Notes: a model not told the origin generated them from the sequence alone. DNA of 64,000 bases from Bin5 sp965200615 (GCA_965200615.1 OZ241377.1:4712001-4776000); one strand, 5' to 3'; shown: positions 9,424 through 18,546, counted from the first letter of the stretch. Numbers and translations: made by a program.

Positions 9424-10365
9424 TTACGCCTTGCCCAAAAGTGCGGCCAGCAGCGCCATGCGGATATACATGCCATTGCGCATCTGGCGAAAGTAGGCGG
9501 CCCGGGGGTCGTCGTCGAGAGCGTAGCTGATTTCGCCGACACGGGGCAGCGGGTGCATGACGATCATTTTCTCCTTGGCCTGAGCCATCAATTCCTTATC
9601 GGCGATAAAGAAGTCTTTGACCCTGTCGTATTCGGCCAGGTCTGTAAAGCGCTCTCGCTGCACGCGGGTCATGTAGAGGACGTCAGCCTCGCCGATGACC
9701 GAATGCAGGTCTTCGACCTGGCTATACGAATGGCCTGACGTCTGTACGGCTTCAAGGACATCGGCGGGCAGACGCAAGATATCCGGGCTGACGAAAACGA
9801 AGGAGACGTTGTAGTTCAAGAGGAGTTTAGTCAGGCTGTGCACAGTGCGTCCATATCGCAGGTCCCCTACCATCACGACGGTCAGTCCGCCGATTTGTTC
9901 CAACTCTTCCTGGACAGTGAAGAGATCAAGCAGGGCCTGTGTCGGATGTTCGCCGACACCGTCGCCGGCGTTTATTACCGGTTTTTCGGCGTAATAGGCT
10001 GCGGTTGCGGCTGCGCCCACTTCCGGATGGCGAATGACGATGACGTCGGCGTAACTCTCAAGGGTGCGGATGGTGTCGGGGAGGCTTTCGCCTTTGCTGA
10101 CGGAACTGTACTGGACGTTGTTGATGGGGATGACCTGACCGCCGAGGCGCTGCATGGCGGCGGTAAAGCTGGAGCTGGTGCGTGTTGACGGTTCATAGAA
10201 GAGATTGGCCAGGATTTTGCCCTGCAACAGTTCGGCGCCGCCGAAACGCTCGACCAGTACGCGCATTTCGTGGGCAATGCCAAAGATGGCATTGAGCGAG
10301 GCTCGGTCAAACTGATTAACACTGAGGATGTCTTCACCTGCAAAGCCGTCTATCGTGGTTGTCAC
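9424..10365 (-). CDS. pyrB: Aspartate carbamoyltransferase catalytic subunit
   Basis: The 313-residue enzyme joins carbamoyl phosphate to aspartate in pyrimidine synthesis. It has the carbamoyl-phosphate loop STRTSSSF (60-67), the active-site Lys in SVSKGES (91), GEHPTQALLDLF (His140) and the aspartate-site HPLPRVGEI. No pyrI regulatory gene is visible next to it. It lies 133 bases downstream of pyrC on the same strand, so the two probably share a transcript. Confidence 0.95.
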   Translation of the reverse strand: MTTTIDGFAGEDILSVNQFDRASLNAIFGIAHEMRVLVERFGGAELLQGKILANLFYEPSTRTSSSFTAAMQRLGGQVIPINNVQYSSVSKGESLPDTIRTLESYADVIVIRHPEVGAAATAAYYAEKPVINAGDGVGEHPTQALLDLFTVQEELEQIGGLTVVMVGDLRYGRTVHSLTKLLLNYNVSFVFVSPDILRLPADVLEAVQTSGHSYSQVEDLHSVIGEADVLYMTRVQRERFTDLAEYDRVKDFFIADKELMAQAKEKMIVMHPLPRVGEISYALDDDPRAAYFRQMRNGMYIRMALLAALLGKA

Positions 10366-10498
10366 GCGCTCTTTACCTGTGCTCCCCGCAAATTGTTCAC
10401 ACTAAAAACGTGCGCTCCGCGCGAAATACGATTCAGGGCGTAAGCTGCCATTACGGCGTACGCGCTGATGAAAGTCGTTTCAGGCCATTCTCCAATTG

Positions 10499-11704
10499 CT
10501 ACTTTCCGCTCTCCTGGAAAAGTACGCGACCACTGCCGGGCGGGGCCAGGACCCGTTCCCCATCGAAGACAGTTTTCCCCCGCAACACGACCTTCTCGAC
10601 ACGGCCCTTCACTTGCCGCCCGGCAAAGGGTGTCCAGCCGCAGCGGGTACGCATGCCCGTGTCGTCCAGCTCATACAACGTGTCCACGTCCACTTCGACC
10701 CATGTCTGCGGTTGCTCCGCGAGACCGTAGATGCGGCGGGGATTCTCGACGCAGCGCAGGAGCAGGTCGTCCAACTCAAGTTGGCCGGCATCGACGGCTG
10801 TCAGCAGAAGGGGGAGCATCGTCTCCACGCCAGGGACGCCGGGCAGCGGAGAGTGCGTGTCGCCGCCAGGTTCTCCCTCTTCCTCGATCTCTCCTGGCAG
10901 TTGCATGCCCTTTTCTGAAGAAGTATGCGGCGCGTGGTCGGTGGCGAAAATATCAATGACGTCGAGGTTTTCCCATAGTGCGGCGACGTCGTCGGGCGCC
11001 GCCAGTTTGGGCCGCATGTCGAAACGGTTGCCGCCGCGGTCATAGTCTTCTGCTGTCAGGAAGAGATGATGGGGTGTCGCTTCGCAGGTGACCGGAATGC
11101 CCTTTTCTTTGGCCGCGCGAATGAGTTCGATCTCGCTGCGCCGGCTGACGTGTACGATATGCAGCGGCAGGTGGTAGAGATGGCTGAGTGTCAGACAGAC
11201 GGGAACCATCAGCTCTTCTGCATGGACAGCGACCGGGCCAAACGTAGACGCGGAAGGCTGCGATGCGTTGTCGCGCCCGTTTCCGGCGTCCGGACCGGCC
11301 TGCCGCCAGCCGTCCAGTTCGTCGGCGCGCCGGGCCCACGTGCGGAATAGTCGATGAAGCAGACCCAATTCTTCGATACGCAGGCTGCCAAACGTTTCGT
11401 TGACGTAGATTTTGAGACCGCAGGCCTGGGAGGCAACCGGGAGGTAGGCATCGACGTCGGCTACGGTGGCGCCGACAAACAGTCCGACATCGCAGACTGC
11501 CTTTGCTTTCGCCAGACGCGCCTTATCCTGGAAATTTGCAGGGGTGGAGGTGGGCGGAATGGTGTTGGGCATATCCAACACGGTCGTCACGCCGCCGGCA
11601 AGCGCAGCGCATGTGCCAGTATGGAGATCCTCTTTTTGGGTGTAGCCCGGTTCGCGGAGATGGACGTGCGCATCGACGAAGCCGGGCAGGCGTAAAGTCG
11701 TCAT
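10499..11704 (-). CDS. pyrC: Dihydroorotase
   Basis: This 401-residue amidohydrolase cyclises carbamoyl-aspartate to dihydroorotate, the step after PyrB. Metal and active-site residues are visible: DAHVHLRE (His13, His15), Lys98 in GLKIYVNE, His161, His182 in PLHIVHVS, and Asp256 in FATDHAPH. An insertion at about residues 125-157 separates the core strands, and a proline/glycine-rich loop (about 263-295) is also long. The gene order pyrC-pyrB and the dedicated promoter support a pyrimidine operon. Confidence 0.93.
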   Translation of the reverse strand: MTTLRLPGFVDAHVHLREPGYTQKEDLHTGTCAALAGGVTTVLDMPNTIPPTSTPANFQDKARLAKAKAVCDVGLFVGATVADVDAYLPVASQACGLKIYVNETFGSLRIEELGLLHRLFRTWARRADELDGWRQAGPDAGNGRDNASQPSASTFGPVAVHAEELMVPVCLTLSHLYHLPLHIVHVSRRSEIELIRAAKEKGIPVTCEATPHHLFLTAEDYDRGGNRFDMRPKLAAPDDVAALWENLDVIDIFATDHAPHTSSEKGMQLPGEIEEEGEPGGDTHSPLPGVPGVETMLPLLLTAVDAGQLELDDLLLRCVENPRRIYGLAEQPQTWVEVDVDTLYELDDTGMRTRCGWTPFAGRQVKGRVEKVVLRGKTVFDGERVLAPPGSGRVLFQESGK

Positions 11705-11737
11705 CGGTCCCCTGCCGGATTCTGAACAAACTGCCCC

Positions 11738-11766
11738 ATTCTACTCGAATGTTGATGATGCGGCAA
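11738..11766 (-). promoter_or_regulatory. Promoter for pyrC-pyrB
   Basis: On the minus strand there is TTGCCG, a 17-base spacer and TAGAAT, which would give a short leader of about 27 bases before the pyrC ATG. No uracil-responsive leader or attenuator was recognised in the short leader. Confidence 0.5.
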
Positions 11767-11853
11767 CAGAGGAATGAGGGGGGAGAGCCTACCGGCCGCC
11801 CTTCGGGGGGATCAGATTGACTGAAGCGGGACTCGGCCTCAGATCGGCCATAT

Positions 11854-11882
11854 TTGACCAGTGAAAAGGCTGCTGCTATGCT
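11854..11882 (+). promoter_or_regulatory. Promoter for hemC-hemD
   Basis: There is TTGACC, a 17-base spacer and TATGCT, about 130 bases before the hemC ATG. The 309-base divergent region 11705-12013 holds this site and the pyrC promoter; I see nothing else in it. Confidence 0.5.
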
Positions 11883-12013
11883 TACCGCATCTCTGGGATA
11901 GAGAGTTTGGAGATAGGCCCAGACGGTAGTTTTCTTCGCATTTGGGCTGACTCATTTGACCGTACCGCGACCGAAGCAGGCGTTGGCGGCAAGCCGTCCG
12001 TTTCCGATCAGGA

Positions 12014-13045
12014 ATGTTCACCCCTCGTCATATACGTCTAGGCAGCCGAGGATCGGCTCTGGCCCTCTGGCAGACTGAGCATGTAGCTACGCGGTTGCGT
12101 ACGCTGTATCCTGGCTTGTCAGTTGAAACGGTCATTATCCAGACCAGGGGAGACAGATTCAGGGACAGACCTTTACCGAGCATTGGCGGTAAAGGTCTGT
12201 TCACGCTGGAACTGGAAGAGAGGCTGCGGCAAGGTAGAATTGACGGAGCCGTCCACAGCCTGAAGGACCTGCCCGTTGTTGATCCGGAAGGGTTGGTTCT
12301 GGGCGCCATTCCGGCCAGGGGCGATGTTGCGGACGCGCTCGTTGTGCGCGGCGCGGGAGAGGCAAGAGAGACAGTGCGGGAAGGCCTCCCGATACTTCGA
12401 GAAGGGGCTGTGGTCGGTACAGGCAGCCGGCGTCGGGCCGCCCAATTGCTGGCGCGGCGCCCGGATTTGCGGATCATGAACATTCGCGGCAATGTGGACA
12501 CGCGTATACGCAAGACGCTTGATCCGGCGGGAGAGTATGACGCCGCGGTTCTGGCCGTCGCGGGGCTGAAACGGCTGGGGCTGGAGGCTCGAATCTCCCT
12601 CACACTGCCGTTTGAGACGATGTTGCCGGCCCCTGGCCAGGGGGCGCTTGCAGTGCAGTGCCGGCAGGAAGCGAAATGGCTGGAGTTTTTCGGCGGCATA
12701 GAGGACAAGGAGACGCGCGCAGCGGTGACGGCAGAGCGGGCCTTCCTGGCCGAACTGGGGGGAGGCTGTCGCGCTTCGGTTGGCGCGTTGGGAGAGAGTA
12801 GCAAGGACGGCGCGGATGGCCGCAGCTCTACAGACTTGAGGGAGGAGAGCAGTCTGCGTCTCTGGGGCCGAGTCAGCGCGCCTGACGGCAGCCGCCAAAT
12901 TGACGCACGAATGAGCGGCTCCCCTGGCGAGGCCGAGCAGTTGGGCCGGGACCTTGCGCAACAGGTGTTACGCCGGGGAGCGAAGGAGATCATTGAGCAG
13001 ATTACTGAAATCAAAGTGAAGCCGGACGAGAACCGGCAGCGATAG
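12014..13045 (+). CDS. hemC: Hydroxymethylbilane synthase (porphobilinogen deaminase)
   Basis: The 343-residue enzyme polymerises four porphobilinogens in tetrapyrrole synthesis. It shows RLGSRGSALALWQ at the start, the GGKGLF loop, the HSLKDLP motif with the catalytic Asp (about residue 85), GTGSRRRAAQL and NIRGNVDTR. The dipyrromethane cofactor Cys252 is in GGGCRASVGA. An AGGA sits very close to the ATG, so the exact start is less sure. It leads hemC-hemD-hemB. The long minus-strand frame opposite is a shadow. Confidence 0.96.
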   Translation: MFTPRHIRLGSRGSALALWQTEHVATRLRTLYPGLSVETVIIQTRGDRFRDRPLPSIGGKGLFTLELEERLRQGRIDGAVHSLKDLPVVDPEGLVLGAIPARGDVADALVVRGAGEARETVREGLPILREGAVVGTGSRRRAAQLLARRPDLRIMNIRGNVDTRIRKTLDPAGEYDAAVLAVAGLKRLGLEARISLTLPFETMLPAPGQGALAVQCRQEAKWLEFFGGIEDKETRAAVTAERAFLAELGGGCRASVGALGESSKDGADGRSSTDLREESSLRLWGRVSAPDGSRQIDARMSGSPGEAEQLGRDLAQQVLRRGAKEIIEQITEIKVKPDENRQR

Positions 13046-13089
13046 ACGATAGATTTCCGCTCCCATCCAGAGAAGAAAGATCGCCTAAG

Positions 13090-13890
13090 ATGACTACGCA
13101 GACGCTTACAGGCCTTCGAATCGCCAACACGCGCGCCTTGCGCCAGGCGCCGGTTCTGACCCGATTGCTTGAAGACGAGGGCGCTCAGGTGTTGCACTAT
13201 CCGACGGTCGAGATCGAGCCTTGCGCCGATTCCACCGAGTTCGATGCAGCGCTGACGGAGCTGGCCCGGGGGCAGTTCGACTGGCTTATTGTGACCAGCG
13301 CCAATACTGTGTATATACTGGCCGACCGCTTGCGGGATCTGGGCATTGAGATTGAAGGAGTGGCCCGGTCCAATACGAAAGTGGCGGCCGTCGGCTCGGC
13401 GACCGCGACGACAATCGCCCAGGAGCTGAACCTTGTGGTAGACCTGTTGCCGGAGCAATATGTGGCGGAGTCGCTGGCCGCCAGTCTGCAGGTGAGCAGA
13501 GGAAGTCGCGTGTTCCTGCCGCAGTCGGCGATTGCACGTCCGGTGCTGGTCAAGGCTCTGCGGCGGGCCGGCGCCGAGGTAAAAGCGGTTTCTGCCTACC
13601 AGACGGTTGTCGGTCATGGCGGTGATGATCTACCGCGGCACTTCTGGCAGGGGGACGTGGACGTCGTCCTGTTTACGAGCGCATCGACAGTGCACAACTT
13701 TGTGAGCCGGCTCAAGGCCGAGAGCGGCGATGCCGGCATGCTCTGCGATGTGACCGTAGCCTGCATCGGTCCGATGACGGCGGAGGCGGCGCGGCGGCAT
13801 GACCTGTCCGTGCAGATTGTGGCCGAGAGTCGCACTGTCGAGGGCCTGGTACAGAGCCTGAAGTCTTATTTCGCCAGCCGCCGGCGATGA
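13090..13890 (+). CDS. hemD: Uroporphyrinogen-III synthase
   Basis: The 266-residue protein has the two-lobed HemD pattern: a first Rossmann-like lobe (about 8-40 and 185-260) and a second (about 45-175). Typical short motifs are DWLIVTSANTV and VVLFTSASTVHNF, plus a conserved Tyr in SAYQTV. It inverts ring D of hydroxymethylbilane and cyclises it. HemD proteins share little sequence, so identification rests on these motifs and on its place 44 bases after hemC. Confidence 0.9.
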   Translation: MTTQTLTGLRIANTRALRQAPVLTRLLEDEGAQVLHYPTVEIEPCADSTEFDAALTELARGQFDWLIVTSANTVYILADRLRDLGIEIEGVARSNTKVAAVGSATATTIAQELNLVVDLLPEQYVAESLAASLQVSRGSRVFLPQSAIARPVLVKALRRAGAEVKAVSAYQTVVGHGGDDLPRHFWQGDVDVVLFTSASTVHNFVSRLKAESGDAGMLCDVTVACIGPMTAEAARRHDLSVQIVAESRTVEGLVQSLKSYFASRRR

Positions 13891-14071
13891 CGACGTTGAA
13901 TTCCAGCGAGCGCTCTCATCTTCGTATGCGCCGCTGCCGTCCGACCGGCGACAGGGGTGGTTCGTCCAGGCGCTGCGCGCGCTATATGAACGGCGCCAGG
14001 AGAACGGCGTACTTGCATTCCCGTATGAGACGAACTCTATATTGGGGTCAACTGATGTGACTGAGTTGTAA
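13886..14071 (+). pseudogene. Remnant of a SAM-dependent methyltransferase C-terminus
   Basis: An open stretch of 61 codons, with no start codon or ribosome site of its own, overlaps the hemD stop and ends in TAA at 14069. The residues WFVQALRALYERRQENGVL followed by AFPYETN resemble the last 40 residues of class I methyltransferases (trans-aconitate methyltransferase type), in which an ALRALYE helix is followed by a final strand. The first 200 or so residues expected of that family are absent. I infer a decayed gene between hemD and hemB; family assignment is from memory of the motif only. Confidence 0.4.
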
Positions 14072-14156
14072 CGAGACTGCTTCAGGAAAAGACCTGGCAG
14101 GTGGTGATCGGGAGAATGCCGTCTTGCTTGGACGAGGTGAACATGGCGGGAACACT

Positions 14157-15218
14157 ATGAACAGCTTGCAACCTGTGCAGACTACCATCAACGGCCATGC
14201 TACCGCTGTGGAGCCGGCAGTGCGCCCGCGGCGGATGCGGATCAGCCCGGCGCTGCGGCAGATGGTGCGTGAGACAATGCTGTCGCCGGCCGACTTTATC
14301 TACCCGCTGTTTGTGCGCTACGGCCACGGCGAGCGCCGCCCGATCGCTTCGATGCCGGGGCAGTTTCAGCTTTCGGTAGACGAACTGATCAGGGAGGCCG
14401 ACTCGGTTCTGGAGCTGGGCATTCCGGCGGTGCTTCTGTTTGGCATTCCGGCGGAAAAGGACTGGTGTGGAAGTGACAACTTCAGTCCCCACGGGGTGGC
14501 GCCCGAGGCGATCCGCGCTCTGAAGGAGGCCGCGCCGGAACTGATCGTCATCTCCGACATGTGTTTCTGTGAGTATACCGATCACGGCCACTGCGGAATT
14601 ATCAATTCGCCGACTGTGGACAGTTACAACGCGTCGCTGCCGGAGGGTTATCTTCTCAACGACCCGACACTGGAGCTGTTGGGGCGGGCGTCGGTCGTCC
14701 ATGCCGAGGCCGGCGCGGACATCATCGCGCCGTCGGCAATGCTGGACGGGATGGTGGCGGCGATACGCGTTGCGCTTGACGGGGCCGGGTTGGAGCATGT
14801 GCCGGTACTGAGCTACGCGGCGAAGTATGCCAGCAGTTTCTACGGGCCCTTCCGCGAAGCAGCCGAGAGCCCGCCCTCATTTGGCGACCGCAGCCAGTAT
14901 CAGATGGACCCGGCCAACCGCCGCGAGGCGCTGAAGGAGGTTGCGCTCGACGTGGCGGAGGGGGCGGACATGATAATGGTCAAGCCTGCGCTGCCCTATC
15001 TGGATGTGCTGGCAGCCGTGCGGAAGGAGTTCAACTTGCCCACAGCCGCGTATCAGGTGAGCGGCGAGTATGCGATGCTGCACGCGGCCGCGGCCAATGG
15101 CTGGCTCGACCTGGAGAAGTGCGCGCTGGAGAGCCTGACCAGCATCAAACGGGCCGGCGCGGACATGATTCTGACCTATTTTGCCAAGGACGCGGCGCGC
15201 TGGCTGGCAGGAAAGTAG
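14157..15218 (+). CDS. hemB: Delta-aminolevulinic acid dehydratase (porphobilinogen synthase)
   Basis: From the ATG at 14157 this is 353 residues. The enzyme condenses two 5-aminolevulinates to porphobilinogen. The zinc-type cysteine triad is present (Cys136, Cys138 and Cys146 in DMCFCEYTDHGHCG), as are both Schiff-base lysines, Lys223 in YAAKYASSFYG and Lys276 in MVKPALPYLD. The frame stays open 11 codons further upstream, but only from a TTG, so the ATG is preferred. It completes a hemC-D-B set in reverse pathway order. Confidence 0.95.
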   Translation: MNSLQPVQTTINGHATAVEPAVRPRRMRISPALRQMVRETMLSPADFIYPLFVRYGHGERRPIASMPGQFQLSVDELIREADSVLELGIPAVLLFGIPAEKDWCGSDNFSPHGVAPEAIRALKEAAPELIVISDMCFCEYTDHGHCGIINSPTVDSYNASLPEGYLLNDPTLELLGRASVVHAEAGADIIAPSAMLDGMVAAIRVALDGAGLEHVPVLSYAAKYASSFYGPFREAAESPPSFGDRSQYQMDPANRREALKEVALDVAEGADMIMVKPALPYLDVLAAVRKEFNLPTAAYQVSGEYAMLHAAAANGWLDLEKCALESLTSIKRAGADMILTYFAKDAARWLAGK

Positions 15219-15330
15219 TAGAGACATTTGTCTTTTCGCAAGGAAGAGTAATCGGCAGAACTGCGTGTTGCGTCGAAACCGTAGCGTTGTTGCGGCGGGC
15301 GTATTGCATCGTATCCTCACTGCCCCGGAT

Positions 15331-15359
15331 TTGCCTGCCCTGTGTCGTTTGGCTATACT
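15331..15359 (+). promoter_or_regulatory. Promoter for tRNA-Ser and SRP RNA
   Basis: There is TTGCCT, a 17-base spacer and TATACT, ending about 60 bases before the mature tRNA 5' end. It is well placed to drive both the tRNA and the SRP RNA. Confidence 0.6.
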
Positions 15360-15420
15360 TATTCGGCTTTTTGTAAAGGGTCGGCGTCAGGTTGCAGGGC
15401 AGGCCGCCCCCTTTCAGTTC

Positions 15421-15509
<89 letters not shown>

Positions 15510-15510
15510 T

Positions 15511-15657
15511 CGCGTGTTTGCATCGCTTCGTCAGTCGCTGGGTCCTGTGCGGCAGGGCGCCGTGAACCCCGTCAGGGCCGGAAGGCAGCAGCGGTAAGCG
15601 ATTCGTCCTGGGCGCCACAGGGGCGCCTGGCAGCTGGCGAAGCGGTGCGAACACGCG
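15511..15657 (+). ncRNA. ffs: Signal recognition particle RNA (bacterial small type)
   Basis: The conserved domain IV is at about 15561-15600, with GTGAACC, the GTCAGG/GGAAGG internal loops and GCAGCAGCGGTAAGC. The flanks pair over a long rod: 15511-15534 with about 15634-15657, with several G-U pairs. The rod of about 147 bases is longer than the 114-base E. coli 4.5S RNA. It binds Ffh and targets nascent membrane proteins. It follows tRNA-Ser by 3 bases, so the two are probably cotranscribed. Confidence 0.9.
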
Positions 15658-15782
15658 ACTTCTTTGGGCCCATTCACCTTCATTTCAACTTCACTCGCCG
15701 GCGGACCGCCGCCAACCCAGGAGACCGGGTACCTACCTTGTTGCCCGGACATGGCGCCGCGGGCACACGGACTTGAACTACT

Positions 15783-17027
15783 TTGCTCAAGCAGAATCCG
15801 ACCCGTATTTATCTGTTCATAGGCGGCGGGCGGGCGCTCTTCAACGCGCTGGTCTTCACGATCAACCTGATTTACCAGGTGGAGACGGTGGGCCTGAATC
15901 CTCTTCAGATGGTGCTGGTGGGCACCGTGCTGGAGGTGACGGTCCTGTTGTTCGAAGTGCCGACAGGCGCGGTAGCCGATGTTTACTCGCGGCGGCTCTC
16001 GGTGATCATCGGGCTGGCGCTGGTCGGCTGCGGCTACCTGTTGGAGGGGTCGATCCCGATGTTCTGGGCGGTGCTGGGTGCGCAGGTGCTGTGGGGGATT
16101 GGCTACACATTCGTCAGCGGAGCGTTGCAGGCCTGGCTGGCCGACGAGATCGGCGTCGAAGCGGCCGGTCCGGTCTATCTGCGTTCGGCGCAGGTCGAAC
16201 TGATTGCGGGGTTTGCGGGTATCGGGGTCAGCGTGTGGCTGGCGAGCCGCTGGCTGCAGTTGCCGATCCTTGTTGGCGGGGTTCTGTACATTTCGCTGGC
16301 CGCTTGCATGGCATTGATCATGCCTGAGAGAGGATTTCGCCCCACGCCGCCGGAAGAAAGGGAGACGTGGAAGCAGATGGCGGACACTGCCCGCGCAGGG
16401 TTGCGCGCGGTGCGAGGGCATCCGGCGCTGCGCATTGTTGTTGGTCTCAGCCTGGTGACCGGACTGTACAGCGAAGGTTATGACCGTCTCTGGACCCCGC
16501 ACCTGCTGAACAGCTTCGACTTTCCCTCCCCTTTTTTTGGCCTGGACGACCCGGTTTTCTGGTTCGGCGTCATAGGCGCGGGGGCGACGTTGACAGGGAT
16601 CGCGGCCAACGAGCTGGCGCGGCGGGGACGGGCAGCCGAGGAACAGGCGCGTTCCATCAACTGGCTGACGCTGCTCTATGGGCTTTTGCCGGCCAGTCTT
16701 CTCTTCCTGGCCTGGACGCGCAGCATCTGGGCGGCGATATTGGCCTTGTGGGGGATAAATTTGTGCCGCAGCACGATCGAGCCGCTGGAGAACGCGTGGG
16801 TCGTGCGCAATACGAGCAGCGCGCAGCGGGCGACGGTTATCTCGCTGTGGGGACAGGCGAATTCTTTAGGGCAAGCAGCGGGCGGTCCAGTCCTGGGCTG
16901 GCTCGGGACCGCTGCCCGTATTCCGGTGGCGCTGACGGTCTCTTCGGCGGTGCTTTTGCCGGCGCAGTGGCTGCTGGCGCTGGCGAGGGGAGAGCGGTCG
17001 AAAAGTGAAGAGATAATCGGAGGCTGA
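15783..17027 (+). CDS. Major facilitator superfamily transporter
   Basis: The 414-residue protein has about twelve hydrophobic segments in the two-times-six MFS arrangement. After helix 2 it has an MFS motif-A-like segment, FEVPTGAVADVYSRRLS. The frame has no ATG before the second helix; a TTG at 15783 gives the full first helix and is the best start. The substrate is unknown; the motif wording resembles multidrug or tetracycline-type exporters. No regulator is next to it. Confidence 0.8.
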   Translation: MLKQNPTRIYLFIGGGRALFNALVFTINLIYQVETVGLNPLQMVLVGTVLEVTVLLFEVPTGAVADVYSRRLSVIIGLALVGCGYLLEGSIPMFWAVLGAQVLWGIGYTFVSGALQAWLADEIGVEAAGPVYLRSAQVELIAGFAGIGVSVWLASRWLQLPILVGGVLYISLAACMALIMPERGFRPTPPEERETWKQMADTARAGLRAVRGHPALRIVVGLSLVTGLYSEGYDRLWTPHLLNSFDFPSPFFGLDDPVFWFGVIGAGATLTGIAANELARRGRAAEEQARSINWLTLLYGLLPASLLFLAWTRSIWAAILALWGINLCRSTIEPLENAWVVRNTSSAQRATVISLWGQANSLGQAAGGPVLGWLGTAARIPVALTVSSAVLLPAQWLLALARGERSKSEEIIGG

Positions 17028-17079
17028 GAACCATGTATGAGGCGAGTCGATGGGTAGGGATGCAGGCAGGGAACTGAAA

Positions 17080-17568
17080 ATGACGATTGTGGAAGTAACT
17101 GAGGAAAATCAGCTGTGGAAGCGGCTTTGGCCGGTGATTGAGCAGTTGGAACAGCAGCCGTACATCGAAGTACAGGCTGGACATTTCCGCTCCGGCCACG
17201 TGTTCGCCGCGCTCGTAGAGGGTCAGCCAGTAGGATTTCTGCGTTTTGTCGTGCAGAGACTGGGAGAGGACGAAGGGCGACCACCGATCGTCTTTCGAGA
17301 TAAGGTCCTGTACGAAGCGAAAATTATCGCGTTCGGCGTGCTGCCGGAGCAGCGCAACCAGGGCATTGGACGCTCTCTGCAGCTCGAGGCGATGGGTCGT
17401 GCGAGAGAGCTGAACTGCTGCCAGGTTCGCTCTCGCAGCGACTATGGAAATGACGCCAACTTCCACTTAAAGACTTCTCTGGGGTTCGGCATCCAGCCCA
17501 GCCTTGAGGACGATTCCGTCTACTTCGTAAAGGCTTTGCCCCTTGTAGACACGGTGGAATCCTCTTGA
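17080..17568 (+). CDS. GNAT-family acetyltransferase
   Basis: From the ATG at 17080 this is 162 residues with one GNAT fold. The acetyl-CoA pyrophosphate loop is QRNQGIGRSLQ (motif A), preceded by the IIAFGVLP strand. A second conserved stretch ends in NDANFHLKTSLGFGI. The upstream frame is open for ten more codons, but the purine-rich CAGGGAA before this ATG makes it the likelier start. The acceptor substrate cannot be told. It lies 19 bases before the tmRNA promoter. Confidence 0.8.
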   Translation: MTIVEVTEENQLWKRLWPVIEQLEQQPYIEVQAGHFRSGHVFAALVEGQPVGFLRFVVQRLGEDEGRPPIVFRDKVLYEAKIIAFGVLPEQRNQGIGRSLQLEAMGRARELNCCQVRSRSDYGNDANFHLKTSLGFGIQPSLEDDSVYFVKALPLVDTVESS

Positions 17569-17586
17569 GGCGAGATTGCGAAAAAC

Positions 17587-17615
17587 TTGACTTGGTCGGT
17601 GGACTGGGCTATAAT
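17587..17615 (+). promoter_or_regulatory. Strong promoter for tmRNA
   Basis: TTGACT, a 17-base spacer and a perfect TATAAT lie exactly one -10-to-start distance (9 bases) before the tmRNA 5' end at 17625. It overlaps the end of the intergenic gap after the GNAT gene. Confidence 0.85.
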
Positions 17616-17624
17616 GGGTTCGAT

Positions 17625-18035
17625 GGGGATGAACGGCTTCGACGGGGCATTGTCAGGCCTGAGACTGCAAGCCGTAGAGCGTCGACTACGTTAAAAAGGC
17701 GCACACAGATACAAATGCCAAGAACACAGGCATGGCTTTCAACTTTGGCTTCACCCCGGCTGCTTCCGCGGCCGCGGCGGCCTAAGTAAGCCGCTGGTCC
17801 TTTCAAAAGGACCACGGCCCGTTCCAGTGGGGCCAGCAGGCTGGACGGTCGCCGACATACACTGTGAGCTGCGGCAGCGGTACGCCGATAGCGCTGTCTA
17901 AGAGAATCGGCTGGTCGGAGAAGCGCCTCGTGTTGATCCGAGGCCCGCCGACGAAACACATATAGATCAACTAAGCTTGTAGACGTTTCAGGGCGGATGT
18001 TTCGGACGCGGGTTCGATTCCCGCCATCTCCACCA
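17625..18035 (+). ncRNA. ssrA: Transfer-messenger RNA
   Basis: The RNA rescues stalled ribosomes. Its 5' end GGGGATG pairs with CATCTCC before an encoded ACCA end (18025-18035), with a G-U pair at position 3. GGCTTCGACGGGGCA follows the 5' strand, and the T-arm is GCGGGTTCGATTCCCGC. The tag reading frame probably starts at GCC 17717 and runs 22 codons, AKNTGMAFNFGFTPAASAAAAA's length, to TAA 17783; it is Phe- and Ala-rich and ends in five alanines rather than the usual ALAA. The resume codon is inferred by position and could be further upstream. Confidence 0.95.
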
Positions 18036-18076
18036 GTCTGGCGATGCGCGAGTGGGAAGAGCGTCGCGATGAGGAA

Positions 18077-18108
18077 GGCGATCCGGTTGAGTGACCGGGT
18101 CGCCTTTT
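18077..18108 (+). terminator. Terminator after tmRNA
   Basis: An 11-base-pair stem (18077-18087 with 18094-18104, one G-U pair) and a 6-base loop are followed by TTTT. It lies 42 bases after the tmRNA 3' end. Confidence 0.75.
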
Positions 18109-18254
18109 GGTTTCTGGAGACGGTGGAAGCGGCCTTGGCCCTGTGACGGCAAAGTGCCTGGCTGGAACACGGTGCTGGCAATTCACCTGACTTCGCTTAC
18201 AATGTGCGCAGGACCGATAGCACCTTGTACTCTTGCAGGCAAGGAACGTGAACC

Positions 18255-18546
18255 ATGAACAGGGCGGAAATACTGAATCTGCTCAGAGAACATAAACCCA
18301 CCCTGAAGCAACGCTTTGGCGTCATTGAACTCGCTATCTTCGGGTCCTTCGCACGCGATGAGGCTTCCAGCGACAGCGATGTGGACATTCTGGTACGGTT
18401 CGGTAAGCCCCCCCCACTGGAGGCAGTACTTTGGCGCCCAGTTCTTCCTGGAAGAACTGCTTGGCTGTCCCGTGGACATGGCAACTCACCAGGAGTTGAG
18501 AGAGGAGATCAAGCCTTTCGTTGAGAAGGAGTCTGTCGATGTTTGA
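18255..18546 (+). pseudogene. MntA-type nucleotidyltransferase antitoxin, frameshifted
   Basis: The first 50 residues hold the minimal nucleotidyltransferase core, GSFARDEASSDSDVDILV, with GS and the two catalytic Asp residues. The frame then shifts at a run of eight C at 18408-18415. Removing one C restores a 96-residue protein that continues FLEELLGCPVDMAT and stops at 18546. Such proteins neutralise HepT toxins by adding AMP. The restored stop overlaps the next gene's ATG by 8 bases, the usual coupling of this pair. It may be a real slip, phase variation or a read error. Confidence 0.75.

Noticed and set aside
12028..13617. A 529-codon open frame on the minus strand opposite hemC and hemD
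   Set aside because: hemC and hemD have complete catalytic motifs; the opposite frame is low-complexity and is a GC-skew shadow.
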